Positions 25,245 through 36,258 of a stretch of 64,000 nt of DNA are shown piece by piece. The stretch's first letter is position 1. Each line of letters opens with the position of its first letter. Under the pieces are notes generated by a model. The model was not told the DNA's origin. It was given only the letters and a program-made list of their open reading frames with translations, and did no database searches. The position numbers were made by a program, and so were the translations under genes. This DNA comes from Pholiota molesta (lineage: Eukaryota > Basidiomycota > Agaricomycetes > Agaricales > Strophariaceae), in the NCBI GenBank assembly GCA_014925825.1, contig JACGCK010000002.1:496001-560000 (forward strand), read 5' to 3'.

Positions 25245-26612
25245 CTATCGAATGTCCGATTTCACCTTGCCAGCTTCCTCAGCATCACTGGCGCTCTTGG
25301 TTCGCTCAAGAGGGCGTCCATTGGATGGAGGAGACTGGGAAGAGCCAACACTGTCTGAACGTGCCAAGCCAACTGCTGGGGTTGGCCGTGCCTGTGCTGG
25401 TGCAGCATTTGTTGAATTTGAGCCAACAGGAGAAGAGCTGTTGGCTAATCTTTGGTCCAAAGCCTTCAATGCCATAGCCCTATAATATTTTTAGATTTAT
25501 GGCATTTAATTAGTTCAAACAACTCACCTGCGCCTCTCAGCTTCGGCACGCGCAGTTCCAGGAACTTGACCATAACTGCCCAGCTCCACATCTGGGCCAG
25601 CCGATGGTATGAGGTGGAAACGAGTCGCCAAAGAATATACGAGGTTTCCAAGTAGAGTGAGGGGATAACTACATAAATAAACATCAGACATCGCGGAGAA
25701 CCAGAGGTGGGACTACTCACTGCATGAAGGGTGGGAACCAAGAAATCAGAGAAAACGTTTCACTTCGGTCGCCATACGTATCAACGCCACCGACGGAGTC
25801 GCCAGGATTTTTCTTGTAGAAACGAAGGTATATCCAACCCACAAACCAACCGAATTGGATAATGATCCATGGACATTGCAAACCAATAAAGCACAATACG
25901 GTGGACAATGTTAGGTAGGCCATAGGGAGGCTCTGGAACGGATTGGTTGAGTTATATTATCAGCGGTAGTGATAGAAATACTGACCTTACACGAGCTTTG
26001 ATGACGCCCAGAATTTGAACTTGGTGTTCAGGTATAAGCTGGGTGAAGGCCACGAGAATGGCAATTTGCAACGCCATTTGGCCATGATAACGCATCCCAA
26101 ATCTGCAACAAAATAAAAAAGAATGAGTACCTGCATTGGCGTTTCTTCGGGTCGAAAGGTTGCCTACAGGAACAGATCTGCGTTTCGTGTCGCAATAAAT
26201 TCGATCCAGTTAACCCAAAGGCGATGATATTTGAAGCGACGATAGAAACCACGATGAATTTCAACGTTTCAACGCTTCCCCATAGACGCTCCAGGTATTT
26301 CAGAGAAGCAGGAACAAAAATCAAAGATGCAAGAACTGAATAATCCTGTATTAATGACGGTTTAGAGAGGAGACGACTGCAGTCACTCGCCTCGAATACA
26401 GTCGTTTCAACGAAGGCAGAAGTCAGGAGTGTCCATGGTGCATAGAATGCAGACCCAGGTACTACTGTCATATAGTGCGCTGCTTCTGGGCCCATTCCTT
26501 TCCAACAAAGGTATCCATACAACGCGGATGATACGATGGTTGCACCCGTGAAAGCTCGCGTCACTGGCGGAACAGACTGCAGCATGACAAGCGGCGACGA
26601 GAGAACGGCCAT
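25245..26612 (-). CDS. TMEM115-like rhomboid-fold membrane protein (DUF1751)
   Basis: Polytopic protein of the TMEM115/DUF1751 family, catalytically inactive relatives of rhomboid proteases found in the Golgi/ER. The N-terminus MAVLSSPLVMLQSVPPVTRA is followed by membrane helices (ALYGYLCW, SAFYAPWTLLTSAFVETTVFE, TLKFIVVSIVASNIIAFGL, MAYLTLSTVLCFIGLQCPW, FGWFVGWIYLRFYKKN). After SLISWFPPFM a soluble tail runs to KSDIR and is rich in Ser, Pro and Ala. Introns near 26345-26390, 26110-26210, 25935-25985, 25660-25720 and 25480-25530. It is divergent from the FAM32A-like gene over 210 bp. No catalytic Ser/His pair is evident. Confidence 0.82.
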
Positions 26613-26822
26613 TTTAGTGAGTTAACGAAGACCGCCACGCCAATAGGATCAGGATACTGGGGGAGCGCTCGGTTGCTCCTGGGCTTTGGAATTGGGAAGG
26701 GAGCTGAAGGATGCCTATTTTCTGGAACAGCCAAGCTGCAGCACGTGCATTTCCGTTTTCAGCACAATTTCCAAGGTTTGACGGCAGTCACGGCACAGCA
26801 TAGTTCTTTGACTCCTACTCTC

Positions 26823-27389
26823 ATGTCGGATTACGACTTTCGCCCTGGTGGCTCCCTCAAACTGAAAGGAGGGGTTGCTGAGGGCGGATTGTAAAGAAGT
26901 GAGTAATCTTGGTCAACGGGCATGATACACGACACTGAACATCCAGTAGAAAGAAGAAGAAGTCCAAGTCCAAGTCTGAAGCACTAACGAAAGATCAGGA
27001 TCTCGAAAGGGTGAAGGACCTGGTGTCGCAGCATAATAGTAATACTGGCACCCCATCTGGAAGCGGACGCAATTCTCCCGCCATTGCGAGCGGTTCCGTT
27101 CGCAAGACGGAAGCTGAGAAGCGTTTTGAAGAGGTTCAGAAACGTCGCGTATGTCCAAATATTTTATGGTTATTTTGAACTTGATCTAACTCACCTTTTT
27201 TTTTTTTTTGTAGCTTGAGCAACGCATAGCCAAGCTTGCTCATAAGACACACAAGGATCGTGTCAATGAGTTTAACTCGCATCTGGAATCGCTTAGCGAA
27301 CACCACGACATTCCTAAAGTACGGAGCTTTCATCCAGTCTTTTATCCTTACTATTCTAAAATGTGTTTCTGTAGGTTGGACCAGGATAA
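26823..27389 (+). CDS. FAM32A-like small basic protein
   Basis: Homologue of FAM32A (DUF1754), a small nuclear protein associated with late spliceosomes in humans. The start MSDYDFRPGGSLKLKGG is family-specific. A Lys-rich block (KKKSKSKSEA) follows, and the conserved C-terminal part is KRFEEVQKRRLEQRIAKLA, then HKTHKDRVNEFNSHLESLSE and HDIPKVGPG. Three introns are visible; the last, 27318-27374, leaves only VGPG and the stop. Near 26890 one base is missing before the first donor: EGG should lead into KK but the raw frame meets TAA. Secure family call. Confidence 0.88.
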
Positions 27390-27749
27390 TATTGGCTATA
27401 TTTCCATACTGGACCTCTGCTTGTCGATTTTCATGGGTTTCCTCTTCTTTTGTGGTCGCATGCAGGATGTGTAGTAGTTGTACTGTGGTCTCTTCGTTTC
27501 CGGAAGAGATACCGCTACAAGAATTGCATTTGGGCGCGCAGTTGAGTAATTTGTAGGATCTTTACAGTGATTTTGTGCCTGGGTATGGTGCTGCTATTGT
27601 AACATATTTGTTCCACATTCCGCTACAAAATAAGGCTCTACTTCATGTATAAGAATACTTTTATGTAAGGCATTTCAACAAACGCACTCTTTCTCCGCTA
27701 CAACACCTTGCTCCACGCAGGCTCTTCGCGTTTTTTGCGAGTCCTTCCT
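27390..27749. other. Intergenic, FAM32A-like to WHIM gene
   Basis: The left part is 3' flank with an AT-rich stretch; the right part, with a polypyrimidine tract, is presumably the promoter of the WHIM gene. No open frame with family resemblance seen. Confidence 0.5.
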
Positions 27750-29923
27750 ATGGCTAGCACCCAGGTACCCGACAAAAAGCCCCATGTATGCCCACCGTCC
27801 AATGCGATCCATCCAGCAGACCGCTGGGAGTCTCTGTTTGTCTACTCATTCATATGCAAATTCACAAATCTACGACATAAGATTGAAGGATTGGAATCAC
27901 CCATGGAGTGTGTAGCCTTGTGCTTTCTCTCAACGAATCGCATATACTAAAACAGCTTGTTCATGTGTTGTAGCTTAGAAGAAGCTCTAATGTTGAAAGA
28001 GCCAAACAATATCTTGACCCAACTTTTGGTTCAATTCGTCGTCAACCTCAAACCTCAGACGCGTAACTTGAGGTATTCGCGTGTTCGGCTACGCATTCTA
28101 GCGTATAGAACAAGCTGACCATGTGTTTGTGGTGTAGCACGGACCAAATCTCGACGACTGTGGCCAGTGTTCTCGCGGAATACTTGAAGACTTCTGAACG
28201 AACTATCTTCTGGAATGAGGACCTGAAGGCTAACGTGGATCCCTTCGAAGGACTCGAGGGTGGCTTCTTCGCGACGAGCTGGGATTTTAAAGTGGGTCTT
28301 TCGTCCAGAAGACAGCTTGAGCCTCACATCCCAACGCCTTCATGACTTTAGCTTAAAATTCTCCGACAACTAGTCGAGCTACAGCTCTCCCACTCCCCCG
28401 AGATCAAGGCCACCATTGATAACGCGTGGGGTGTCGTGCACAACAAGCACAAGAAAACCACAGCCCCTGGCCCTCTGTGGATGCAAAGGACCCAAAAGCC
28501 AAGAAAATCTTATGTTGGTGCCCATCGGACAGGACTCTCAGCGCAAACGTTACTGGGTTGCAGATGGTCCGTGCATACACATTTACCGCTGTTCTTCGTG
28601 TCCCCTTCCCTATTTGCATATATTTGCCAGGGAAATATTTAATATGTCACTTCCTTCTTGCCTAGTTCGGGCCTTTCCGTCGTGTTTCGAATTTCATGAA
28701 GCTGATATGTTCTTCCTATCTTTATAGACTCGCCGCGGATATATGTCTCTACAAATCCCTGGAAAATGACGGCGACATTCCAGACCATTTCGTCAACTCG
28801 AGAAGAATATCTGTCAATAATTGCAGATTTGAAAGCAACAGCTCCTCGAGAACTCAAGAAGGGACAAAAAAGGACGAAACTCGAAACGTCCCATATCAGG
28901 TTGATTAAGGAACTCGAGGACCGTATCGAGGCCATTGACGCAGAATCAGCGGTGAGTAACTATCTTCTGACGTGTCGATCCTCCATAGGCATGGATTTTA
29001 TGTTCAGGCTAAACGTGGCATGATATTTACTTATGGAATTGATTTATAACACCTTCGTCATGCTGAAATATGATACCACAGCGCGTTGCGAAAGTTCGAA
29101 AGAAAATCGAACAAAAGCGTCTTCTCCTTGCTCAAGCAGAAATACGGCAGACCCGAACGAGGAGGAGAACACAAAAACCGGATTACGTCTATAACAACGA
29201 CGTAGACAGTGAGGCAAGTACCAGAGTACCAGAAGCTCTCACCTTCCCGGCTGACCGCCTATTTTTGGATTTTTAGGATGATGGGGACGACTACAGATAT
29301 CAAGAAGAAGAACACCAGGACGAAGAGTATGACCAAGACTTGCTGAACTTTAATGACGGTCCCCGACGCGGTCGTGGTGGCACTGCTACGATGGGTACTA
29401 GACGCTCGGCCCGTAGCGCCGTAGTCAATTCCAACGGCAAACGCGAAGGTTCATCTGATTCTGGCATATGGCGCGGCGAGCGTCGTTCTTCTCGTCTGAG
29501 CGGGCCTGATGCTTGGCATGATTCTGAACCATCTCGAAAGCGTGCTCGAACTGAAGAGAGCACAGAAAGTGTGCATTCGAACGATGCATCTGCTGCGACA
29601 AAGTTGCTGTCTCCAACGGTGTCAAAGTCAAGGCTTCTGGCGCTGCTGCCTTGAAGCCCACAGAAATCGCATTGGAGCAGATAGCTGGCAAAAAGCGTTC
29701 TAAATTCTGGGTTTATGCGGTCGAACCCATTCCAGATGCACAGCCCTCTCTTGCTGAGCCTCCAAGTAACCCACAGAACGGGAATTATCATCATGAGAAT
29801 GACCCCGAGGTGAATGGCAATTACACCAACGGTGCTTCACGCTCTGCAGACACGAATGGACATCCAAATACTATGGACCGCGAAAGGAGTCCGGGAACAA
29901 GTTTCTTACCCATGCAGACTTGA
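27750..29923 (+). CDS. DDT/WHIM-domain chromatin protein
   Basis: Probable subunit or cofactor of an ISWI-type remodeller. The N-terminal DDT-like helices read HPADRWESLFVYSFICKFTN and LTQLLVQFVVNLKPQTRNL. The WHIM1 motif follows: LKILRQLVELQLSHSPEIK with IDNAWGV. A WHIM2/3-like stretch ends QRKRYWVAD and STNPWKMTATFQTI. The rest is low complexity: a coiled coil (VAKVRKKIEQKRLLLAQAEI), acidic runs, Arg/Gly-rich RRGRGG and a conserved late block EQIAGKKRSKFWVYAVEP. One base is missing near 28500 (PKAKK should continue ENLMLVPIGQD). ATG at 27750 is chosen over an upstream TTG. Which complex it joins cannot be decided here. Confidence 0.75.
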
Positions 29924-30327
29924 CCTTGTGCGCTGCGCTGCATCTATGTATATAGTTTAGATTCCTTTTACTTGCATCATATCTAACATCTCACCCCATC
30001 CGTCATCCGAATCATCCATCCATCCATTATTACACCACGCAATTGAGCCTACATTGTATATATATAGTAGCTAATGATATCTAAATTACACTCCTTTGAA
30101 TTGCCAATACTTGCATTCTTCAGCGGTTCCCCAACTATCGTCGTCAATAACGAAACAGTCAACGCAACTCCAAGGACCAATAAGAGCAAGCGGATTTGGG
30201 GATGCGGTCGATGAAAGCACGTGATATGGCTAGCCTAGGTACTCTGGCCTCCTTATAAGAGAAGTTTCGACCTCAAAATTTGGACTCGAGTACCGGAGTG
30301 TCTTCCGACTGTCGCTCTCTTGTATTT
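29924..30327. other. Intergenic with MIP promoter
   Basis: Contains a short CATC-rich tetranucleotide run (about 30012-30028), TATATATA (30058-30066), and CTCCTTATAAGAG about 75 bp before the MIP start codon, a plausible TATA-like element. No coding potential recognised. Confidence 0.45.
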
Positions 30328-32808
30328 ATGCTCGCTCGTTCTGCGAAAAAGGCCCTCACAGTCAATTCCACAAAGCCATTATTTCGCTTCCGTGGTTGCC
30401 TTTTCTCGAATCAAGATGCGAGGTCTCTATCTACAAATGTCCAGCACCACCTACCAGCTACTTCCGACGACAGAGCTCTGATCAGTCTTTTCGATAATCC
30501 AAAGTCCACCTTCCGTGCTTCGCCTTTTTCCGCCACGGGTCTCTTTGGCCACCCATCTCTTACCCAGCCGTCATCACTTATATCCCTTGCGGATGCTACT
30601 CTTGTCCGCGCTCAGTTGCTTACGGAGCGTATACTTCGCGCCGGGAATCTCGAGGAGAGCTGCTCAAGGTTGTAAAGAACCTCGACAGACTCAGCGACAT
30701 GTTATGTGGGGTCATTGATCTTGCAGAATTGTCCGCAATGCACATCCCGATCAAATATGGGTGGAAGCTGCAAACCATGCGTACGAATCCCTATGCGAGT
30801 TCATGAATGTGTTAAACACCCATGTTGGTCTTTATGAAGTGAGTAAATGCACCTTATGACACCCTACACATTTTTCAATAGCATGATCACAGGTACTCAA
30901 AGCTGTATTATCGGACCCTTCAATAGTCAGGACACTCAGTCCTGAAGCTTACCAAACTGCTCTCATATTCTGGCGTGACTTCGAAAAGTCTGCTATCGAC
31001 CTACCTCCAGCGGAACGCAGTAAATTCGTATCACTCTCGTCCGATATTCTAGTTCTTGGGCGCAAATTCCTCGAAGGAGCCAATGCCCCACGCCCTCCCG
31101 CTTCGATAAAACCTTCCGAGTTGGCTGGGCTCAAGGACAAGGGCATGGGCGTTAGGCTCCAACTCCAAGCACAGTTCACTCAGCGCGACCTTCTCGTTTA
31201 TCCAGGCTCCATGCAGGCACATATGATAATGCGTGCGGCCCCTGAAGAAGAGCCACGAAGACGTGTTTATTTAGCAGCAAATTCAAGTACTCCCGAACAA
31301 GTGGAAGTCCTCGAGACGCTATTGCGCAAGCGAGCCGAACTCGCGCGCCTTGTTGGACGTGATAGTTTCGCGCATATGACCCTCGATGATAAAATGGCCA
31401 AAACGCCAGGTACGTATGATGACCCTTTGACTTTTGATGATGATGACTGACGCGGTGTTACACAGATAATGTATACAATTTCCTCGATGCTTTAATGAAA
31501 CATACCCGACCATTTGCGAAGCGTGCGCTGCACACTCTGAGCCAACGGAAGCAGGTCCATCATGGCCTGTCATCATTGCCTATCATCCAAGCATGGGACA
31601 GAGACTTTTACTGTCCCCCTGAACCCCCCGCACCACCTATACCACTACCCCCTCTAACACTCGGCACTGTCTTTATGGGACTATCACGACTATTTCAAAA
31701 TCTATATGGAATTTCACTTCGGCCAGCCGACTCTGCGTCTGGCGAAGTATGGCACTCAGACGTACATAAACTAGAAGTGGTGGACCAAGATAAAGGAATC
31801 GTTGGGTGGATATATGCTGATTTATTTGCACGCCGGGGAAAGGCTAGTGGAGCTGCTCATTATACTGTTCGCTGCTCTCGGCGGACAGACGACGACGATA
31901 CCCGTGGTGAATTTATGGCAGAAGGAATGGAGGCGCGTATTAGGGAATCGGAAGAGTTCGAAGCGGTCAAACGACATCGCCTACCAAACCAACGTGGCGT
32001 TTATCAACTCCCTCTTGTTGTTTTGCTATGTGAATTTCCTCGACCATCGCTGACCAGGGGACCGACAATACTAGAATGGCACGAAGTCTTAACTTTATTT
32101 CACGAGATGGGACATGCAATGCATTGTAAGCTTCCTTTCACACATTACAGTGCGTACGTTCTGACAAAATGCTCTCCAGCCATGATTGGTAGAACCGAAT
32201 ACCAAAATGTAGCAGGCACTCGCTGTGCAACCGATTTTGTTGAACTACCATCCATCCTTATGGAACACTTCCTCAACTCACCCACTGTCTTATCGCTATT
32301 CGATGTCGATGAGTCATCTACGGTCCGCCAGATTGGAAACCACCACAGCGATCCCTGTCATTCCATCGACACCTACTCACAGATTCTGCTCGCTGCAGTC
32401 GACCAAGTGTACCATTCACCCGCCGTTATTAGTACTTCTTTCGACTCAACAGTCGAACTTGCAAAGCTGCACAGTACGCAGGGGTTGATACCTCATGTTT
32501 CTGGAACGTCTTTCCAGACGCAATTTGGTCATCTTTTTGGTTATGGAGCGACTTATTATTCTTATCTATTCGACCGTGCCATTGCTTCCCGAGTGTGGCA
32601 GAATGTCTTTTCTCATGATCCGCTCAATCGTGAAACGGGGGAAAAGTACAAGAATGAGGTGTTACAATATGGTGGTGGAAAAGACCCATGGATGATGGTT
32701 GCCGCATTGCTGGATTCCCCAGAGTTAGGCATGGGAAATGCAGAAGCCATGCGCGAAGTGGGGCGATGGAAAATTGAAGACGAAGTTGGACAGCCAGGCC
32801 GTCATTGA
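30328..32808 (+). CDS. MIP: Mitochondrial intermediate peptidase
   Basis: M3-family zinc metallopeptidase that removes an octapeptide from imported mitochondrial precursors. The N-terminus [13 protein letters not shown] is a typical presequence. Conserved blocks include [30 protein letters not shown] sequence, [19 protein letters not shown], and the metal site HEMGHAMH (32101-32124). A 72-bp intron follows within His-Ser. Downstream are [20 protein letters not shown] and the C-terminal [20 protein letters not shown]. Two single-base losses break the 5' part (near 30640 and 30732). MIP lies next to the A mating-type genes in most agarics, which strongly supports the locus call. Confidence 0.95.
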
Positions 32809-33142
32809 AGTTCCAGTATAATAAGAATTTATTCACTGCCTTCATTGTAGATGACTATATGAAATAACATGTTCACCATTATAAAACTGTGCAAAAGCCA
32901 ACAAAAACAGAGCGAACAGAAAGCATGCAGAGATATGATGATGAACAAGTATGGAGCGGTATTGGTATGAAAAGGAAGACCATATAGCAATTGATAGCAT
33001 GTACAGAGAAGAGATGACAACAATTTAATATGATACGATAAATGTGAAAATAGGATAGCGATTGAGAGCACATGGAAAGACAGCCACAGAAAGATCATAA
33101 TGCAATAAGGATATTGAAAAGGCGAAGTGGTGAAAAGGAGGA
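32809..33142. other. Intergenic between convergent MIP and HD1 stops
   Basis: AT-rich 3' flanks of two convergent genes. Only spurious hydrophobic frames occur. I see no beta-flanking gene and no repeat here. Confidence 0.5.
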
Positions 33143-35293
33143 TCATGAAGTAAAATCAGCTTCTAATTGCCGCAGTTCTTTGCGTAATTGTTGAACTCTT
33201 TTATATTTTGCATTCTTGTCGTCCACAGAAGATTGCTGCAGAACAGAGTTGGAGAAGCTATGTTGCGGGAGAACAGGTACCTGCGTATCACCGGCAGGAG
33301 ATAAATGGAAAGAATAACAGTTGCTCGAGAGCGCAGATGATGACATCCAGTTCGGATCACCATAGGCTGGAGTACCCGGTATTGGAATGTGCAAATTCTG
33401 GGGAGAATCATCGTAGCCCAAGGGAGGATATGTCGAGGTTTCATTGAAAAGTGAAAATGAAGTAAAATGCGGCTCTGGAAAGTCTGTAGAATCAAAAATG
33501 TCAACGATGCCAGCTTCTGAGTGATACGGGTGAGTATATGAAACTTTTCTTCAACTCAGGTTTGGCTTACCTTGCACATTTTTCATAAAAGGCATGTGCT
33601 CGTTTTCCCCGCACATTTGAGGCATGGATAGTAAGGCCACTACAATGCAATCAGATACCGTACAGCACTTAAACACTAGGAAAATCATCCTTACCGTCTA
33701 GCCCCGTAGCAAAGGACGAAAAATCGTATTGGTAACAGCTGATTTCCAAGGGCACCAAATCGTCATTGACACTACTGCCACTGGTGTTAGGGCTTGGTAT
33801 CTCGAAAGTATTCATGCTCCCGAGGGTTTCCTGTAGCCAGTCATCAAACGATGGCTCCTGCCCTTCCAGAGCTTGAATGGCAGGTAAAGGGCCTAAAATT
33901 GTCTCAGGGCCACGCAAGGATTGTAAAGAGTATGGGCGTTTGGATGGACTCGTGAGATCAGAGTCAGATGAACACCTTTTCCGCTTTCCTGAAAGAATAC
34001 TGGATGTCGTTGTTGGCGGTTGTATGTCCGAAAGTGAAAGGGCCGGATCCTCAGGAAGAGCATTTTCACCAACGAGGCACTCTGGACTCTCATCAGAATG
34101 AGTAGATGCTGCAGGAGAAGGGAGACTGTATGCAGCGAGATCGGGTGTATTCTGCGAAGGACATGTTCTATACGCCCATGCCAATGAGAAGATGATATAA
34201 TGACAGCGAGGTAAATTACGGACCTGGTGCGTTTGAAATGTCTGCGAAAGTTGATATCTTCTGGATCACATTCAGGAGATAGATCACGATCCTTGCGCTT
34301 TTTGTTCGAAATAGGCTCCTGGTTGGGCAAAATGGTGGGGAGATCTGGTTCAGGAGAACGATCTGGCGATCTGGCTGGTGAAGGATAGGCTGATATGTGG
34401 TGCGGTAGTACAGGTACGGATTCTCCAGGAAAATTGAGTCTGCTAGCGTTGCCGAAGATGGATTCATCGGATTTAGGCTTGATGTCTTTGATGGATGTAT
34501 CAATGTTTGCGGCTAAGGCTGTTTGGGTGAATTTTTGTGAATATAAATCCTGTGCACAAGCTTCGATAGCGGCGAACTCTAAACCATAATCAGATGAATG
34601 TACCGGATTATCGAGAGTCGAGCTCGATGGTTGTGATGTAGGCTTAAAGAACTGAGAGGCTGCCTTCACGATATTGCTTCGTTTATTGTTGAAGTGCCTT
34701 ATACGAAGGGTATTCCATCCAATCCGTTTCCTAACATTAACGAACCAAGCATCGATATCCTTGTAGGATGTGCCCGTAGTCCTAGATATATCGATTTTTG
34801 TTTCCTTGGATGGGTAGGGGTTATGGAGGTTCGCCAACAGCCATGTGTATGCTGATTCCAAGTAAGGCGGTTGGTAAGATTTGGTTTCAGCCACGTCTAT
34901 AGTCCAAAGAGAGATTGTGTAAGTCTTTCCAGTATGTAGATTGAATAGAAGATAACGGAACGACGAACCTGATCTCATTGCTGAAGGTCGATCCTCAAGA
35001 GTCAAATCCGCGAATGCAGCATCCAAATCTTGTTGCAGACACTCCGTTATATGGCCCACATTGTTATAGAGCTCCAGAAATCGAGTAGCTAACGTCTGCA
35101 CTCTAGTTGCCACTTGATGGATAGCCGACAACGAACTATCGTCCACTGTATTTTGCTCCATCGCGTCGACCAAATTGTTATAAAGAGTTGACCATAAGGT
35201 ATCGAATGACTGAACGGCTTTGGGGCCTGCGGATAATGTGAATACCAATGTTTCCTCGGCTTTTAGAAACTGAGAATGCAAAGATTCGCCCAT
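33143..35293 (-). CDS. HD1: HD1-class homeodomain mating-type protein (A locus)
   Basis: One partner of the HD1/HD2 heterodimer that identifies compatible mates and switches on dikaryon development. The N-terminal region (MGESLHSQFLKAEETLVF) is the variable specificity and dimerisation part, with predicted helices. The homeodomain is TALE-like: NPYPSKETKIDISRTTGTS, then recognition helix WFVNVRKRIGWN (codons 34712-34747), typical of HD1. Basic clusters SNKKRKDRD, FKRTR and GKRKR look like nuclear localisation signals. The C-terminus is Ser/Pro-rich and acidic and ends RKELRQLEADFTS, a short coiled coil. Introns lie near 34914-34975, 34165-34222, 33645-33700 and 33490-33570. The frame is intact. 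It is divergent from HD2 across 965 bp. Confidence 0.92.
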
Positions 35294-35388
35294 TCTGGGT
35301 CAAAGGGGATGGTGAGGAGTGGTGAGGTGTTCTGGCAAAGAAGTATTAGCCAGAATTCCCCACAGCAGCTTGCCAAAGACGAGGCAAG

Positions 35389-35420
35389 CAGATGCCGTTC
35401 GAACAATGGGACGGCATCTG
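35389..35420. repeat. Perfect 10-bp inverted repeat
   Basis: Arms CAGATGCCGT (35389-35398) and ACGGCATCTG (35411-35420) flank a 12-base loop that contains AACAATGG. It could be a protein-binding dyad or the remnant of a small TIR element. Confidence 0.7.
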
Positions 35421-35470
35421 ACGAGTACACAAGCATAGACAAATAGTCCCCTTTCAAGTTGTGACCGGAC

Positions 35471-35500
35471 CGGGACTCGGGACTCGGGAGTCGGGACCCG
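35471..35500. repeat. 7-bp tandem repeat, HD1 side
   Basis: Four consecutive units: CGGGACT, CGGGACT, CGGGAGT, CGGGACC. TTGTGAC lies just to the left (35459-35465). The repeat sits about 180 bp upstream of the HD1 start codon. Confidence 0.8.
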
Positions 35501-36093
35501 ATGTTTGGGGATAAATACGTGACGTACATATATGGTGTGCCTACGCAAGTACTCCAAGTCTCCAAAGGCCTTTGTAGGTAGAACATAAGGGACCGGACTG
35601 AGGTGCTATTTAGCCATCTGATAAAGCACTAGAATAAGAATCGAGAGGCCACAGGAATTCGCCCATGATGCATGAGCCGTGATGGGGAATTGTTTACTTA
35701 ATCCATCGACTTAACCTGGAAGCTCCCTATATTTGGCATCCGAAAATCGTCAAAAGTGGGCCGCAATTTGCAAGATTTTACCCGCAAATTCGGACTGAGA
35801 TTATGATGTGCAATTCTCAAATACTTAGAAACCAATTACTCAGATGCACACGAACAATGGGGCGGCACCCCTCGGCATCCGACTATTGATGGTGCAAATA
35901 CCAAATTCGAATCAAATCGTACTTAGAATGTACTTTAATAAATTCAATGGTCGCTGGGTATGGTTTACGCTCATTTATAAGGGCCTAACACAATCTGAGG
36001 ATGAGTATAACTATTGCCTTGTGGACCGTGATCGTTTTTAATGAAGGACATCTAAGTGACAAGCAGTAACAAAACTTTAGTAAGGACCAGATT

Positions 36094-36118
36094 CGGACTC
36101 CGGAGTCCGGACTCCGGA
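36094..36118. repeat. 7-bp tandem/palindromic repeat, HD2 side
   Basis: Units CGGACTC, CGGAGTC, CGGACTC and a partial CGGA form overlapping palindromes (GGACTCCGGAGTCC). Two TTGTGAC copies follow at 36124-36140. The repeat is about 140 bp upstream of the HD2 start codon and is built on the same GGACTC core as the HD1-side repeat. Confidence 0.8.
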
Positions 36119-36258
36119 GACACTTGTGACACCTTGTGACTTCAAACAATGGAGCATCTTTGTGATCCATAACGCGTAACGTGTGATGCGTCTTCTGCTG
36201 TCTTGTCGGCTCTTGCTCAATTTCTCCACCTCGTTTGCCTCAGTTCACTTGTTCGACG

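Larger units (their letters stand above)
35294..36258. promoter_or_regulatory. Divergent HD1/HD2 promoter region
   Basis: This spacer must contain the start signals of both mating-type genes. I see no open frame of note. It has 7-bp tandem repeats near each gene (35471-35500 and 36094-36118), TTGTGAC next to both, a 10-bp inverted repeat (35389-35420), and three copies of AACAATGG (35402, 35853, 36145). The centre (35590-35830) is AT-rich without clear structure. Confidence 0.75.

Noticed and set aside
29300..29794. 164-codon minus-strand frame
   Set aside because: Shadow of the WHIM gene 3' exons, whose sense translation contains the conserved block ending WVYAVEP.
33893..34101. HD1 long frame continuing to 33893 and the 74-codon plus frame
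   Set aside because: The long frame reads through an intron near 34165-34222; the spliced version restores the Ser/Pro-rich C-terminus. The plus frame is a shadow.
35294..36258. GATG-N9-ACA, the b-heterodimer site known from Ustilago
   Set aside because: Each GATG on the plus strand of the spacer was checked and none has ACA at the right distance.
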